54,284 bases of DNA from Bacilli bacterium (GCA_017428485.1 JAFRQT010000018.1:1-54284); one strand, 5' to 3'. Numbered from the stretch's first letter, positions 6,975 through 15,941 are shown. The notes: generated by a model from the letters alone, not told the origin. Translations and numbers: made by a program.

Positions 6975-8213
6975 CTATTTATTCTCATTAATCTGTTCTT
7001 CTATTTTTAAAAGTCTATTAAATTTACAAATTCTTTCACCTCTAGAAACTGAACCAGTCTTAATAAAAGGTATTCCAAGAGCAACTGCAGCATCAATTAT
7101 AAATGTATCTGTTGTTTCTCCACTTCTATGTGACATAATACAAGTATAATTGTGTTGTTTTGCCATTACTACTGTTTCTAACATTTCATAAAAAGTCCCA
7201 ATTTGATTTGGTTTAATTAATATAGAATTACACAATCCATTTTTTATGCCATGATCAAGTTCTTTTTTATTTGTGACAAATAAATCATCACCAACTATAT
7301 TTATTTCTTTACCTAATCTATCAGTAATTAATTTAAATCCTTCATAATCATTTTCATCAAAAGGATCCTCAATTGAAATGATTGGATAATTCTTAACCAA
7401 ATCTAAATAGTAATCAAGAAGTTCTTCTTTACTCATCATTTTATCTTCTATTTTATATGTATGAGTTTGTTCATTATATAATGAACTGGCAGCGACATCT
7501 AGTGCAATAAACACGTCTTTTCCAGGAACATATCCTGCTGCTTCAACTGCTTTAATGATATAACTTAATGCAGTCTTATTTGTTTCTAAGTTTGGTGCAA
7601 ATCCACCCTCATCTCCAACGGAAGTTGTAAGTCCCTCATTATCTAATAATTTCTTTAATGAATGAAATACTTCACTAGCGCATCTTAGTCCTTCTTTAAA
7701 TGATTCTCTTTTAGGAACAATCATAAATTCTTGGATATCTAAATTGTTTTTAGCATGCATACCACCATTAACGATATTAAACATTAATCTTGGAATATGT
7801 TTTTCTCTTGAATTTAAATATTCATAAACTTCTTTACCATTTTCTAAAGCAGAGGCTTTGATACAAGCTAAAGATACTCCTAATGTTGCATTAGCGCCAA
7901 GTTTACTTTTGTTTTCAGTTCCATCTAGTTCTACCATTTTCATATCAATTTCTTTTTGATGAGTAACTTCCATGCCAACTATTGCTTCTTTTATTAATGT
8001 ATTTACATTGTTTACAGCTTTTAATACACCTTTTCCACAATATCTTTCATCATTATCACGTAATTCTAGTGCCTCTCTACTTCCTGTTGAGGCTCCACTT
8101 GGAACTGCAGCAATACCTATAAAACCTTTTTCTGTTTTTACTTCTACTTCTACAGTTGGATAGCCTCTTGAATCTAATATTTCTCTTGCCTTAATATCAA
8201 TTATTTTGCTCAT
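6975..8213 (-). CDS. eno: Enolase (phosphopyruvate hydratase)
   Basis: Enolase converts 2-phosphoglycerate to phosphoenolpyruvate in glycolysis. The 412-residue protein has the N-terminal [17 protein letters not shown] motif, VPSGASTG, the [12 protein letters not shown] loop, metal ligands in [20 protein letters not shown] and VGDDLFVTN, and the signature [10 protein letters not shown] with the catalytic Lys, followed by SHRSGETTD. It is slightly shorter than the usual 430 residues. The loop normally reading NGGAHADN is NGGMHAKN here. Start follows AAGGAGAT. Transcribed on its own, divergently from the Fem-like gene. Confidence 0.97.
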   Translation of the reverse strand: MSKIIDIKAREILDSRGYPTVEVEVKTEKGFIGIAAVPSGASTGSREALELRDNDERYCGKGVLKAVNNVNTLIKEAIVGMEVTHQKEIDMKMVELDGTENKSKLGANATLGVSLACIKASALENGKEVYEYLNSREKHIPRLMFNIVNGGMHAKNNLDIQEFMIVPKRESFKEGLRCASEVFHSLKKLLDNEGLTTSVGDEGGFAPNLETNKTALSYIIKAVEAAGYVPGKDVFIALDVAASSLYNEQTHTYKIEDKMMSKEELLDYYLDLVKNYPIISIEDPFDENDYEGFKLITDRLGKEINIVGDDLFVTNKKELDHGIKNGLCNSILIKPNQIGTFYEMLETVVMAKQHNYTCIMSHRSGETTDTFIIDAAVALGIPFIKTGSVSRGERICKFNRLLKIEEQINENK

Positions 8214-8266
8214 AATATCTCCTTTATCATTTTCTAATATTCATTATACTATTTTTTAAAATAATA

Positions 8267-8275
8267 TGCTATAAT
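8267..8275 (+). promoter_or_regulatory. Extended -10 promoter of the Fem-like gene
   Basis: TGCTATAAT at 8267-8275 is a consensus extended -10; no good -35 is seen upstream. A minus-strand TATAAT at 8248-8243 may serve the divergent eno gene. Confidence 0.5.
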
Positions 8276-8302
8276 AAATATATAAAAAGGGAGAATCAAA
8301 TT

Positions 8303-9541
8303 ATGGAAATTAAAGAGATAGATAAAGAAACATTTAGTCAATTTGCAAATAAACATATTCTTAAAAATTTTTTCCAAACAAAAGAATACGGTGATTTAAT
8401 GCAGAATAGTGAATATTCTGTTATGTATGTTGGCGGTTATAAAGATAATACTATTGTGGCAGGAAGTTTAATATTATATAAAAACATTGCTCCCAGTATT
8501 AAATATGGATATGCTCCTCGCGGTTTTTTAGTTAATTATTATGATACTGATTTGCTAAGAGATTTTACAAAAGCCATTAAAGATTTTTTCTTTTCAAAAG
8601 GTTATGCTTTTATTAAAGTAAATCCAGAAGTAACTTATGCTACTGTAGATCTTGAAAAGAAAACCAAAGTAATTAATTCTAAAAGTGAAAAATTAATATT
8701 TACGCTTAAATCACTTGGATATGATAAATTAAAAGATAATTTATATTTTGAATCTCTACTTCCTAAATTTACTCCTGTTATTAATTTAACCACATATGAT
8801 CTAAATTTATTAGATGATGACGTTAAAAAAGATATGGAAAATCATGAGGAAAAAGGAATATATTTTATTTCGGGTCAAAAAGAAGATATAAATACATTTT
8901 ATTCATATGTAGAAGATAAAGCTAGTAAGACTATTCAATATTATGAAGCACTATTTGATAGTTTAAAACCTAGTGATATGGTTGATTTACTAATACTAAA
9001 TTTAGATTATGATAAATACGTAAAATATTTACAAAAAAAATACATTGATGAACAAGAAAATAATGAAAGAATAAATGATTTATTCAAGGATGACCCTCAA
9101 AATACTGATTTATTCGAACAGAAGATGACATCTGATAGAACATTAAATGATATATCTTCAGATATTGCTCTTATAAATCAAAAAATGCAAGAAAATGTTT
9201 TAAAAGAAACTTATGGTGCAGCACTTGTTATTAAGCATCAAGGAAGAGTTACAATATTAATTTCAGGTCAAAAAAATGAATTTAAACTTGCAAATTTCAA
9301 AACATATATTTTCTACAAAATAATTGAAGAGTATAAAAAAGCTGGGTACTATTTTGTTGATTTGAATGGTATTACAGGAGACTTTACAGATAAGAATCCA
9401 TATAAAGAATTAAATGACTTTAAATTAAAATTTAAACCTACGGTTTATGAGTATATTGGAGAATTTGATTTAATTATTAATAAACCTATTCATCAAATAT
9501 TATGGTCAACAAATAAAATACAAAAAGAATTCTATAAATAA
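8303..9541 (+). CDS. FemABX-family aminoacyltransferase (peptidoglycan cross-bridge)
   Basis: Members of this family add amino acids from aminoacyl-tRNA to the stem peptide of lipid II at the inner membrane face. The 412-residue protein shows the family layout: an N-terminal GNAT-like half (NFFQTKEYGDLMQ, then KYGYAPRGFLVN near residue 70), a long charged helical arm (about 240-300), and a C-terminal GNAT-like half (YGAALVIKH, then DLNGITGDF and KLKFKPTVYEYIGEFDLIIN). The last motif is typical of FemA/FemB/MurM proteins. Start follows GGGAGA. The amino acid added cannot be predicted. Single-gene unit with a terminator right after the stop. Confidence 0.88.
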   Translation: MEIKEIDKETFSQFANKHILKNFFQTKEYGDLMQNSEYSVMYVGGYKDNTIVAGSLILYKNIAPSIKYGYAPRGFLVNYYDTDLLRDFTKAIKDFFFSKGYAFIKVNPEVTYATVDLEKKTKVINSKSEKLIFTLKSLGYDKLKDNLYFESLLPKFTPVINLTTYDLNLLDDDVKKDMENHEEKGIYFISGQKEDINTFYSYVEDKASKTIQYYEALFDSLKPSDMVDLLILNLDYDKYVKYLQKKYIDEQENNERINDLFKDDPQNTDLFEQKMTSDRTLNDISSDIALINQKMQENVLKETYGAALVIKHQGRVTILISGQKNEFKLANFKTYIFYKIIEEYKKAGYYFVDLNGITGDFTDKNPYKELNDFKLKFKPTVYEYIGEFDLIINKPIHQILWSTNKIQKEFYK

Positions 9542-9566
9542 AGATTCACAATTGTGAATCTTTTTA
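9541..9566 (+). terminator. Terminator after the Fem-like gene
   Basis: Stem AAGATTCAC (9541-9549) and GTGAATCTT (9554-9562) with loop AATT, followed by TTTTT. It overlaps the stop region of the convergent spoVIF-like gene. Confidence 0.85.
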
Positions 9567-9800
9567 AATATATTTATCTAAATTTTGTGGCACTTTATCA
9601 TTAACAATCATATTAATTATTTTATTCTCTTTTTCTTCTGATACTTCTTTTCCAGTTATGTCAGAAAGTTCATGAATTATTTCTCTTAAAGTGTTTTCAT
9701 TTTTAAAATTACCTTCTTGTAATTTTCTTGCAAGGTCAATAATAGTATCTTTATTTACTTTTGTTTTTTCTTCTATCCTATTTAAAAAATTATCATTCAC
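9564..9800 (-). CDS. SpoVIF-like sporulation protein
   Basis: This 78-residue protein matches the pattern of stage VI sporulation protein F (Bacillus YjcC/SpoVIF), which is needed for proper spore coat assembly. Shared elements are the N-terminal IEEKTKVNKD, LARKLQEGNFKNENTLREIIH and the closing KEVSEEKENKIINMI segment. All of it is helical and soluble. The start is taken as GTG at 9800, because AGGTGAT lies 5 nt upstream; an earlier GTG at 9809 is part of that site. It is one of several Bacillus-type sporulation genes here. Recognised by pattern, not by search. Confidence 0.78.
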   Translation of the reverse strand: MNDNFLNRIEEKTKVNKDTIIDLARKLQEGNFKNENTLREIIHELSDITGKEVSEEKENKIINMIVNDKVPQNLDKYI

Positions 9801-9843
9801 ATATATCACCTAACATATTATATGTAAACAATAATTTTTTGCT

Positions 9844-11055
9844 TTAAAAATTAAACATTAACCATTCTGGTTTAAATATCATAAGTAAGCCAATAATTAA
9901 CATAATTATGCCACCTATTAAATGAGAATACTTTCCAAATTTATTAGATATAACTTTTATTTCTAATGTTTTCATAGCAATTATAAACACTACAATATCA
10001 TCTATTAAGAAAAATAATACATATATTAATGAATATAATAATGACATTCCTTTTCCAACGCTATTAATTGCAAGTATCTGAGTAAACATAACAGGAAGTC
10101 CTAAAGAACATAATAGTTCTATGATATTTACTGATATTGCTAATAAAATAATACCTAGTATTGCCAAAAAGAATGATTTTTCTTTTACAATTTTTTTAAT
10201 AGCATTAATTATTCTTTTTCTATTTTTAGTATCAACGACTTCGCATCCATCATCATCTTTTCTATTAATAAATTTAAGTACAGAAACAACTCCAAATATA
10301 ACAGCTACCATTGCTATACCAAGCCTAATATATATTATTTTATTTAAGAATATTGCAAGATTTAACCATGAAACCAAAAACAAGAAATAAACTAATGCAG
10401 AAGCAGTTAAGAATGTTATTCCAAGAATCCACATTCTCTTCTTATCTTTCATTCCAAGTAACATAGAAATTAAGAATATTAGTATCCACATTGCACATGG
10501 ATTAAATCCATCCACAAGTCCAATTAATATTGCACTTAATATTATTGGAAATTCTTTTACATCTTTTTTGCCTATAATTGGTAAATCATATTCACTTTCA
10601 TCATATTTGGTATCATCCCCATCCATATAAGCATCTTCATCACCTGTCTCATTAGGATCTACAACACCTAAATATATTCCGACCTCATCTTTATAGTTAA
10701 TATTTTTATAATAATTTACTGTGTTTTTGATTCTTTCGGGTGTGATATCACTTGAATATCCAGTTATTGAATTATTTCCAATTATCAAGTATGGAATACC
10801 ACTACCCCTATCTTCTAATAATTTATGAATATCTTCATACTTCTTAGCATTTTCTTCATCATACCAAACCTCATATTTATGTAATTTAATATAATCTTTA
10901 TCTTTTAAATATTCCTTTAAGAATACCTCTTCTTCAGCGCAATGAGGACATCCATCCCCATAGAATAAATAAATATTTAAGTCTTTTTCTTTTCCAAAAA
11001 CTATAGTTGGAAAAATTAATAATAAAAATATTATAGTATATATTAGTTTTTTCAT
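9844..11055 (-). CDS. Thioredoxin-like/CcdA-type membrane thiol-redox fusion protein
   Basis: The 403-residue protein has a signal/anchor segment (about 1-22), an extracytoplasmic thioredoxin-like domain with the redox motif CPHC near residue 37 and cis-Pro loop GIPYLI, an acidic linker, then a membrane domain of about six segments. The membrane part carries two lone Cys in DGFNPCAMW and ELLCSLGLPV, the positions used by CcdA/DsbD-type electron carriers. It likely moves reducing power across the membrane to exported thiols. The start at 11055 follows AAAGGTGA, one base after the preceding thioredoxin gene's stop, so both are coupled. Confidence 0.82.
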   Translation of the reverse strand: MKKLIYTIIFLLLIFPTIVFGKEKDLNIYLFYGDGCPHCAEEEVFLKEYLKDKDYIKLHKYEVWYDEENAKKYEDIHKLLEDRGSGIPYLIIGNNSITGYSSDITPERIKNTVNYYKNINYKDEVGIYLGVVDPNETGDEDAYMDGDDTKYDESEYDLPIIGKKDVKEFPIILSAILIGLVDGFNPCAMWILIFLISMLLGMKDKKRMWILGITFLTASALVYFLFLVSWLNLAIFLNKIIYIRLGIAMVAVIFGVVSVLKFINRKDDDGCEVVDTKNRKRIINAIKKIVKEKSFFLAILGIILLAISVNIIELLCSLGLPVMFTQILAINSVGKGMSLLYSLIYVLFFLIDDIVVFIIAMKTLEIKVISNKFGKYSHLIGGIIMLIIGLLMIFKPEWLMFNF

Positions 11056-11056
11056 A

Positions 11057-11311
11057 TTATTCACCTTTTAGTATATTTTCAAATTCTTCTATTTTATGTT
11101 CTCCATTTAATCTAGCGACTTCTTCACCATCTTTATAAAATATAAACACAGGAAGTATTTTTCCTATATTAAATTTTGCAACTTCTTCTTCATCAAAATC
11201 ATAATCATATTCTTCTATTTCAATATCATATTCAGTTTTAATTTGATTTATAATTTTATTCATAATAATGCAAGATGGACAACCCAAAGAGTTTATTTTA
11301 ACAATTTTCAT
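11057..11311 (-). CDS. Small thioredoxin-like protein (CPSC)
   Basis: An 84-residue thioredoxin fold: beta strand MKIVKINSLG, active-site CPSC at about residues 11-14, and the cis-Pro segment ILPVFIFYKDGEE. It has no signal peptide, so it is cytosolic. Its gene ends one base before the start of the membrane thiol-redox fusion, so it may be the cytosolic electron donor for that carrier (inference from context). Start at 11311 follows GGTGATT; an in-frame GTG upstream overlaps that site. Confidence 0.82.
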   Translation of the reverse strand: MKIVKINSLGCPSCIIMNKIINQIKTEYDIEIEEYDYDFDEEEVAKFNIGKILPVFIFYKDGEEVARLNGEHKIEEFENILKGE

Positions 11312-11349
11312 CTTAATCACCACACATAAAATTATATTATTTTATTTAA

Positions 11350-12102
11350 TTATTGTAAAGATTTTGATTTTTGAATATTATATGTAATTTTAGTAATACC
11401 TTTTCTAGATACAAATCTAGTACCAAATATTCCCAATTTCATCATAAAACCAGGTATTATTATTGTCTTATTTTTATTAATCATTTTTAATGTATATTTA
11501 ACTACATCTTTACTTGATAATGATTTAACACCAAACTTTACTTTTGCTCTATCATTAAATCCAGTATCTACTGGCCCAGGACACAAAACATGTATTTTAA
11601 CACTACTATTATCGCGTATAAGTTCTTCATATATTCCAAGAGTAAGATTATAAACATATGATTTAGTAGCATAATATGTTGACATTAAAGGGCCTGGTTC
11701 AAAAGCAGCACTAGAAGCTACATTTAATATATGCCCACTATCTTTTTTGACAAAATCTTGTAAAAATAATTTTGTTAGGATATGATATGTTTTAATATTT
11801 AAATCTATCATATTAAGTTCATTATCTAAATCAGTTTCATAGAATTTCCCATATGCTCCAAAACCAGCGTTATTAATTAGAAAATCTATTTTGTTTTTAT
11901 ATTTACTATATAGTTTATAAACATTTTCTTCAACACTTAAATCCATTACTTCTAATTCTGCTTTACAATCTAATTCTTTTTTTAAATTTTCTAATTTTTC
12001 TTTACTTCTTGCAACTAAAATTAATTCATTATCGTTATTTGAAAGTTCTCTTGCAAAGTCTGCTCCCATCCCACTAGAAGCACCTGTTATTAGTATTTTC
12101 AT
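11350..12102 (-). CDS. Short-chain dehydrogenase/reductase
   Basis: This 250-residue enzyme has the classical SDR features: nucleotide-binding TGASSGMG near the N-terminus, NNAG, catalytic Ser in NVASSAAF, YYATK with the catalytic Tyr and Lys, and CPGPVDT after it. NAD(P)-dependent oxidation or reduction of a carbonyl substrate is expected; the overall form resembles DltE/YqjQ-like SDRs with a basic C-terminal tail. The substrate cannot be told. The start at 12102 follows GGTGAAT. It precedes the thioredoxin pair by 38 nt, but a functional link is not evident. Confidence 0.88.
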   Translation of the reverse strand: MKILITGASSGMGADFARELSNNDNELILVARSKEKLENLKKELDCKAELEVMDLSVEENVYKLYSKYKNKIDFLINNAGFGAYGKFYETDLDNELNMIDLNIKTYHILTKLFLQDFVKKDSGHILNVASSAAFEPGPLMSTYYATKSYVYNLTLGIYEELIRDNSSVKIHVLCPGPVDTGFNDRAKVKFGVKSLSSKDVVKYTLKMINKNKTIIIPGFMMKLGIFGTRFVSRKGITKITYNIQKSKSLQ

Positions 12103-12127
12103 ATTATTCACCAAAATTATTATAACA

Positions 12128-12157
12128 AAAAAATAAGATATTTAATAATATCTTATT
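12128..12157 (-). terminator. Terminator after the HAD nucleotidase gene
   Basis: Perfect 11-bp stem AATAAGATATT (12132-12142) and AATATCTTATT (12147-12157) with loop TAAT; the minus-strand product continues into a T run. Confidence 0.8.
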
Positions 12158-12163
12158 TTAATT

Positions 12164-12733
12164 TTAACAATAGGTTTTCATCCTATTAACTAATTTTAAA
12201 GAGTTTTCATTTTTTATTTGTTCTGCTATTAAACTTAATACTCTCTTTGATTTTAGAAGTTCATTTAATGAATTAATTGTTATATATTTACCGCTTTGTT
12301 CTTGTGAAAATTTAATACCTATTCCTTCACTTTCAATCCATGTTTTTAGGTTACCACCATAATCATCAATTAATATTGAATTTCTAGGATCTACCATATC
12401 ACATTTTTCTATTCCTTTTGGGACACATATTATATTGATACTTTTATTTTTGCTTCTTATGAATGATACTTTTGCTCTCATTTCATTACAAGAATGAACT
12501 GTTGTTAATATACAAGGCTTATATAAACCACTTTCTTCTAATAATCTTATATTTTCAAAGGCATCATTTATTTCTTTAGTATTTGAAAGAACTGTATTCC
12601 AGTCTAATTCTCTATAAAATTTATTAACTCTTTCAGTATCACTAAGACTAATACCTAAATCAGCAATCATTTTATAAGTTTCATTTATTGTATCAACTAG
12701 AACCCCATCAAAATCAATATATAAATTAATCAT
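12164..12733 (-). CDS. HAD-superfamily hydrolase, 5'-nucleotidase-like
   Basis: The 189-residue protein begins with the HAD motif I DFDGVLVDT (nucleophile Asp 7, acid Asp 9). A Thr-containing motif II (ILTTVHS) and the acidic motif LIDDYGG follow, where Asp residues bind magnesium. Size and motif spacing resemble small NT5C/YorS-type nucleotidases. It likely dephosphorylates a nucleotide or other phosphate ester. It follows the gene at 12754 by 20 nt with its own GGAGGT site, so the two form an operon behind a candidate NrtR operator. That hints at a nucleotide-related role (inference). Confidence 0.75.
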   Translation of the reverse strand: MINLYIDFDGVLVDTINETYKMIADLGISLSDTERVNKFYRELDWNTVLSNTKEINDAFENIRLLEESGLYKPCILTTVHSCNEMRAKVSFIRSKNKSINIICVPKGIEKCDMVDPRNSILIDDYGGNLKTWIESEGIGIKFSQEQSGKYITINSLNELLKSKRVLSLIAEQIKNENSLKLVNRMKTYC

Positions 12734-12753
12734 AAATAACCTCCATTTTATTA

Positions 12754-13581
12754 TTAATTATTACTATTTTTTAAAACTCTTTTTAATACTTCTGAATTTT
12801 GCATATTTGTACATCCAGCTGTGAAAAATGAATTAATTCTTTGAACTTCAGATAATTCAATTGTATCAACTAATCTAAATTTTATTAATGATAATAATTC
12901 TTCTATATATGGTTCTACTGGCTGTTGATTTTTATTTAAATCTCTAATACCCATATAACTATCATATTGGAATTTTATATTTTTCATGGCATATCTACTA
13001 TTTTTTTCTAACGCCGCTAATTCTTTTATTAATTTTGCAGAATTACTATTAATATCACCACATTTTTTACTTAGTTCTTCTATTTTTTCTTTTCTTTTTC
13101 TTATTAACTCTTCTTGATGCTTTGATAGTATACCATTATAATACGCTATTTTTTCTTCTACTGTTGGAAGATTTTCAATTAATGAAAGATCCCTGTTAAA
13201 TAATGCTGCAATAGATGCTTCTGAACCTTCAATTAAACTTTTAATAAAATCTACTATAGGTGGAACAAAATATAATGTAAAATTACAATCATATAAATCT
13301 ACTACTTCATCATCATATTCATACCAGTGTGTTGTCCTTTTACCATTCTTCTTATATTTTACATTCTCTACATATGCTAATGTTTTTTCAACATCTCCTA
13401 AAATATAATCATACCTCCAACTATTTTCTTTAGGAAAATAACTAAATTCCATTTCCCTTTTAACATCATGTATTTCACCACAATTCTTAGCAATTCTAAT
13501 CATCAGTTCTTCAAGTTTCTGTTTGTCATACACCATCTCATACTTTTCTAGTACTTCTCCATTTTTTCTAATATAAATCAT
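12754..13581 (-). CDS. Hypothetical protein in NrtR-linked operon
   Basis: A 275-residue soluble protein of unknown family. The first 130 residues look alpha/beta and include FSYFPKENSWRYDYILGD and FTLYFVPPIVDFI; about 145-200 is charged and predicted coiled coil (KHQEELIRKRKEKIEEL); the C-terminal part is helical. No signal peptide or catalytic motif is recognisable. Start has AAGGAGGG 6 nt upstream. The gene lies directly downstream of the NUDIX regulator, with the 19-bp palindrome that also occurs in the regulator's own promoter. Regulation by that protein is therefore likely. Confidence 0.65.
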   Translation of the reverse strand: MIYIRKNGEVLEKYEMVYDKQKLEELMIRIAKNCGEIHDVKREMEFSYFPKENSWRYDYILGDVEKTLAYVENVKYKKNGKRTTHWYEYDDEVVDLYDCNFTLYFVPPIVDFIKSLIEGSEASIAALFNRDLSLIENLPTVEEKIAYYNGILSKHQEELIRKRKEKIEELSKKCGDINSNSAKLIKELAALEKNSRYAMKNIKFQYDSYMGIRDLNKNQQPVEPYIEELLSLIKFRLVDTIELSEVQRINSFFTAGCTNMQNSEVLKRVLKNSNN

Positions 13582-13593
13582 ATACCCTCCTTA

Positions 13594-13612
13594 ATGTGTA
13601 TTTTATACACAT
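13594..13612. promoter_or_regulatory. Candidate NrtR-type operator, site 2
   Basis: Palindrome ATGTGTAT-TTT-ATACACAT, perfect over 8-bp arms, 4 nt upstream of the ribosome binding site of the 275-residue gene. It shares the core GTGTATTTT-W-TACAC with site 1 in the regulator's own promoter at 14335-14353. The arrangement suggests steric repression. Confidence 0.65.
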
Positions 13613-13627
13613 ATGATTTTATATATA

Positions 13628-13649
13628 AAGCATATTTTAAAATATGCTT
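13628..13649 (-). other. Perfect 22-bp palindrome at the end of the NUDIX regulator gene
   Basis: AAGCATATTTT (13628-13638) pairs with AAAATATGCTT (13639-13649) and includes the stop codon. It could fold as a hairpin that ends the regulator mRNA, but no real T run follows on the minus strand (TTTATATAT), so termination is likely partial. Confidence 0.5.
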
Positions 13650-14305
13650 ATGTCCTTCTTTCTGTAATCAAATTTATATACTTTAGCTTTCTTACGTCCG
13701 AGATATTTTATTTCTTTTCCAGTGTCAATTACTACACTTAACATTTTTTTTCTAAAATTTCTTCTATCAATCTTTATGTTTAATATTGATTCATATACAT
13801 CTTGAAGTTCTGGAAGTGTAAATCCATTTGGAAAGAATGATTTTAAAATATCTGTAGTAATTATTTTTTCTTTTAATTTTTCTATTGCATAATTTAATAT
13901 TTCATTATGATCATATGCAAGTGTAGGAATATTATCTAAGGAGAACCAATCAGCATTAGATGTTTTATTTGTACTTTTTAGAACTTCTACTCTTTTATTA
14001 TCAATAATTCCAATATATCCAACACCAATCATTCTTTGAAGAGGACTTCTATCAAGTGCATCGAATGTTCTAAAAGGAGATAAATCATCAAGTTCAATTC
14101 CTGTTTTTTCTTTTAGTTCTCTAAGAGCTGCAACTTTAATTAGTTCATTATTATACATTGCTCCACTTGGAAGCGACCAGCATCCTTTATAAGGTTCATT
14201 AGTTCTTCTAATCAATAATACTTTAGTAATTCCTTTCTCTACAGTAAACAAAGCAGTAATAACATGAATACCAATATTTTTATATAACTTATTTTTTAGT
14301 TCCAT
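13637..14305 (-). CDS. nrtR: NrtR-family NUDIX-domain transcriptional regulator
   Basis: The 222-residue protein has an N-terminal NUDIX domain (about 10-150) and a C-terminal winged helix (about 155-220; FTLPELQDVYESI, DRRNFRKKML), the NrtR architecture. The NUDIX box is degenerate: GAMYNNE is present but the REUxEE core reads RELKEK, so it probably senses a ligand rather than hydrolysing it. Known NrtR proteins respond to ADP-ribose and control NAD metabolism. Here the apparent targets are itself and an unknown protein plus HAD nucleotidase. Its promoter is TTGACA-17-TATAAT with the operator filling the spacer. Start follows AAGGAGG. Confidence 0.85.
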   Translation of the reverse strand: MELKNKLYKNIGIHVITALFTVEKGITKVLLIRRTNEPYKGCWSLPSGAMYNNELIKVAALRELKEKTGIELDDLSPFRTFDALDRSPLQRMIGVGYIGIIDNKRVEVLKSTNKTSNADWFSLDNIPTLAYDHNEILNYAIEKLKEKIITTDILKSFFPNGFTLPELQDVYESILNIKIDRRNFRKKMLSVVIDTGKEIKYLGRKKAKVYKFDYRKKDISIF

Positions 14306-14329
14306 ATTTTCCTCCTTCTTTGTAATTTA

Positions 14330-14358
14330 ATTATATGTGTATTTTTTACACTTGTCAA
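14330..14358 (-). promoter_or_regulatory. Consensus promoter of the NUDIX regulator with embedded operator
   Basis: Minus strand: perfect -35 TTGACA (14358-14353), 17-nt spacer, perfect -10 TATAAT (14335-14330). Operator site 1, an imperfect palindrome at 14353-14335 with core GTGTAAAAAATACAC on this strand, occupies the spacer, which fits negative autoregulation. Confidence 0.85.
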
Positions 14359-14360
14359 TA

Positions 14361-14400
14361 CTTTTTTAAAAAAAATAAAAAAAGTTGCTATTTAGCAACT
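14361..14400 (-). terminator. Terminator overlapping the end of rny
   Basis: Stem AGTTGCT (14383-14389) and AGCAACT (14394-14400), formed in part by the last rny codons, followed on the minus strand by a long T-rich tract (14382-14361). Confidence 0.88.
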
Positions 14401-15941
14401 TCTTCAGCTCTTGTTTCACGAATTACAACAACTTTAATTGTTCCAGGATATTGCATTGTTTCTTCAATCTTATCTTTGATTTCTCTAGCAACTTTATAAC
14501 TTGCTAAGTCATCAATTTGATCAGGTTTAACAATTACTCTTACTTCTCTTCCTGCTTGCATTGCGAATGATTTTTCAACGCCTTCCATTGAGTTTCCAAT
14601 TTCTTCAAGTTCTTCAAGTCTCTTAACATAATTTTCTAATGAATCATTACGAGCTCCAGGTCTTGCAGCACTAAGTGCATCAGCTATTGCAACTAATTCT
14701 GAAATAACATATTCTGCTTTCTTATCTCCATGATGAGATTCAATTGCATTAATTACAACTTTATCTTCATTGTATTTCTTAGCTAAATCAGCACCAATTT
14801 CTACATGACTGCCTTCCATTTCAAAATCTATTGCTTTTCCAATGTCATGTAGTAAACCAGCACGTTTTGCTAGTGATACATTTTCTCCTAGTTCACTAGC
14901 CATTAATCCTGCCAAGTGTGCAACTTCTTTACTATGATTCAAAGCATTTTGACCATAACTTGTTCTAAATGCAAGTTTACCAATCATTTCAACCATTTCT
15001 GGGTCTACTTTTGAAATGCCAAGTTCAAATAATGCTTCTTCACCTTTTTCACGAATTAATTTCTTATAATCTTCGCATACTTTATCATATAGCTCTTCAA
15101 TTCTTGCTGGATGTATACGTCCATCTTTAATTAATGTCTCTAAAGTTACTTTTGCTATTTCACGTCTTAATGGATCAAATGATGATAACACTATTACTTC
15201 AGGAGTATCATCAATTATCAAGTCAACTCCAGTTACTGATTCTAGTGTTCTAATATTTCTTCCTTCTCTACCAATAATTCTTCCTTTCATTTCATCATTA
15301 GGAAGTTCTACAGTAGTTACAGTTTGTTCGCTAGTAACATCATTTGCATACCTTTGCATGCTTGAAACTATCAAGTCTTTTGCTTTTCTATCAGCTTCAA
15401 GTTTTGCTTCATCTTCTCTTTCTTTTAAGTAGACTGATATCTCTTTTGACATCTCTTCTTCTACTTTTTTAAGTACCATTTCTCTAGCTTTTTCCTTAGA
15501 AAAACCAGAGATTTTTTCTAAAAGAGCAATTTGCTCTTTTATAATACTCTCCATTTTTGCATCTTTTTCTTGAATTTCTTTTTGTTTTGCTAATAAATCT
15601 TTATCTTTTTGGTCTAGATTTTTTTCTCTTTCGGTTAATAATTCATCACGTTTGTCTAAACTCTTTTCTCTGTTATCAATTCTGTCGCTAAGTTCATTAA
15701 GTTCCTTTTTCTTTTCTTTAATTTCAGCATCAGTTTGATTTTTTAACTTATAACTCTCTTCCTTTAATTCTAAAATGCCATCTCTTTTAGCTTTCTCAGC
15801 TTCTCTTTTAGCATTTTGAATTAGTTTATCAGCTTCTTTTTGTGCAGCATTTCCTCTTATTTTATTAATTATTATAACAGCAATTGCTCCCACAAATAAT
15901 CCAACTACTACAAGCAAAATGGAGAACGCTAAATTATTCAT
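14388..15941 (-). CDS. rny: Ribonuclease Y
   Basis: RNase Y is the membrane-anchored endoribonuclease that starts bulk mRNA decay in many Firmicutes. The 517-residue protein shows the full layout: N-terminal membrane segment (4-26), long coiled coil (30-190), KH domain with GRIIGREGRNIR (about 220-231), and HD domain with metal ligands in LLHDIGKA (363-370) and ESHHGDKK. Length is typical. Start follows ATGGAGG. It has its own promoter (TTGACA-17-TAAAAT at 16015-15987), a hairpin in the 5' leader (15961-15980), and a terminator overlapping its stop. Confidence 0.97.
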   Translation of the reverse strand: MNNLAFSILLVVVGLFVGAIAVIIINKIRGNAAQKEADKLIQNAKREAEKAKRDGILELKEESYKLKNQTDAEIKEKKKELNELSDRIDNREKSLDKRDELLTEREKNLDQKDKDLLAKQKEIQEKDAKMESIIKEQIALLEKISGFSKEKAREMVLKKVEEEMSKEISVYLKEREDEAKLEADRKAKDLIVSSMQRYANDVTSEQTVTTVELPNDEMKGRIIGREGRNIRTLESVTGVDLIIDDTPEVIVLSSFDPLRREIAKVTLETLIKDGRIHPARIEELYDKVCEDYKKLIREKGEEALFELGISKVDPEMVEMIGKLAFRTSYGQNALNHSKEVAHLAGLMASELGENVSLAKRAGLLHDIGKAIDFEMEGSHVEIGADLAKKYNEDKVVINAIESHHGDKKAEYVISELVAIADALSAARPGARNDSLENYVKRLEELEEIGNSMEGVEKSFAMQAGREVRVIVKPDQIDDLASYKVAREIKDKIEETMQYPGTIKVVVIRETRAEEVAK

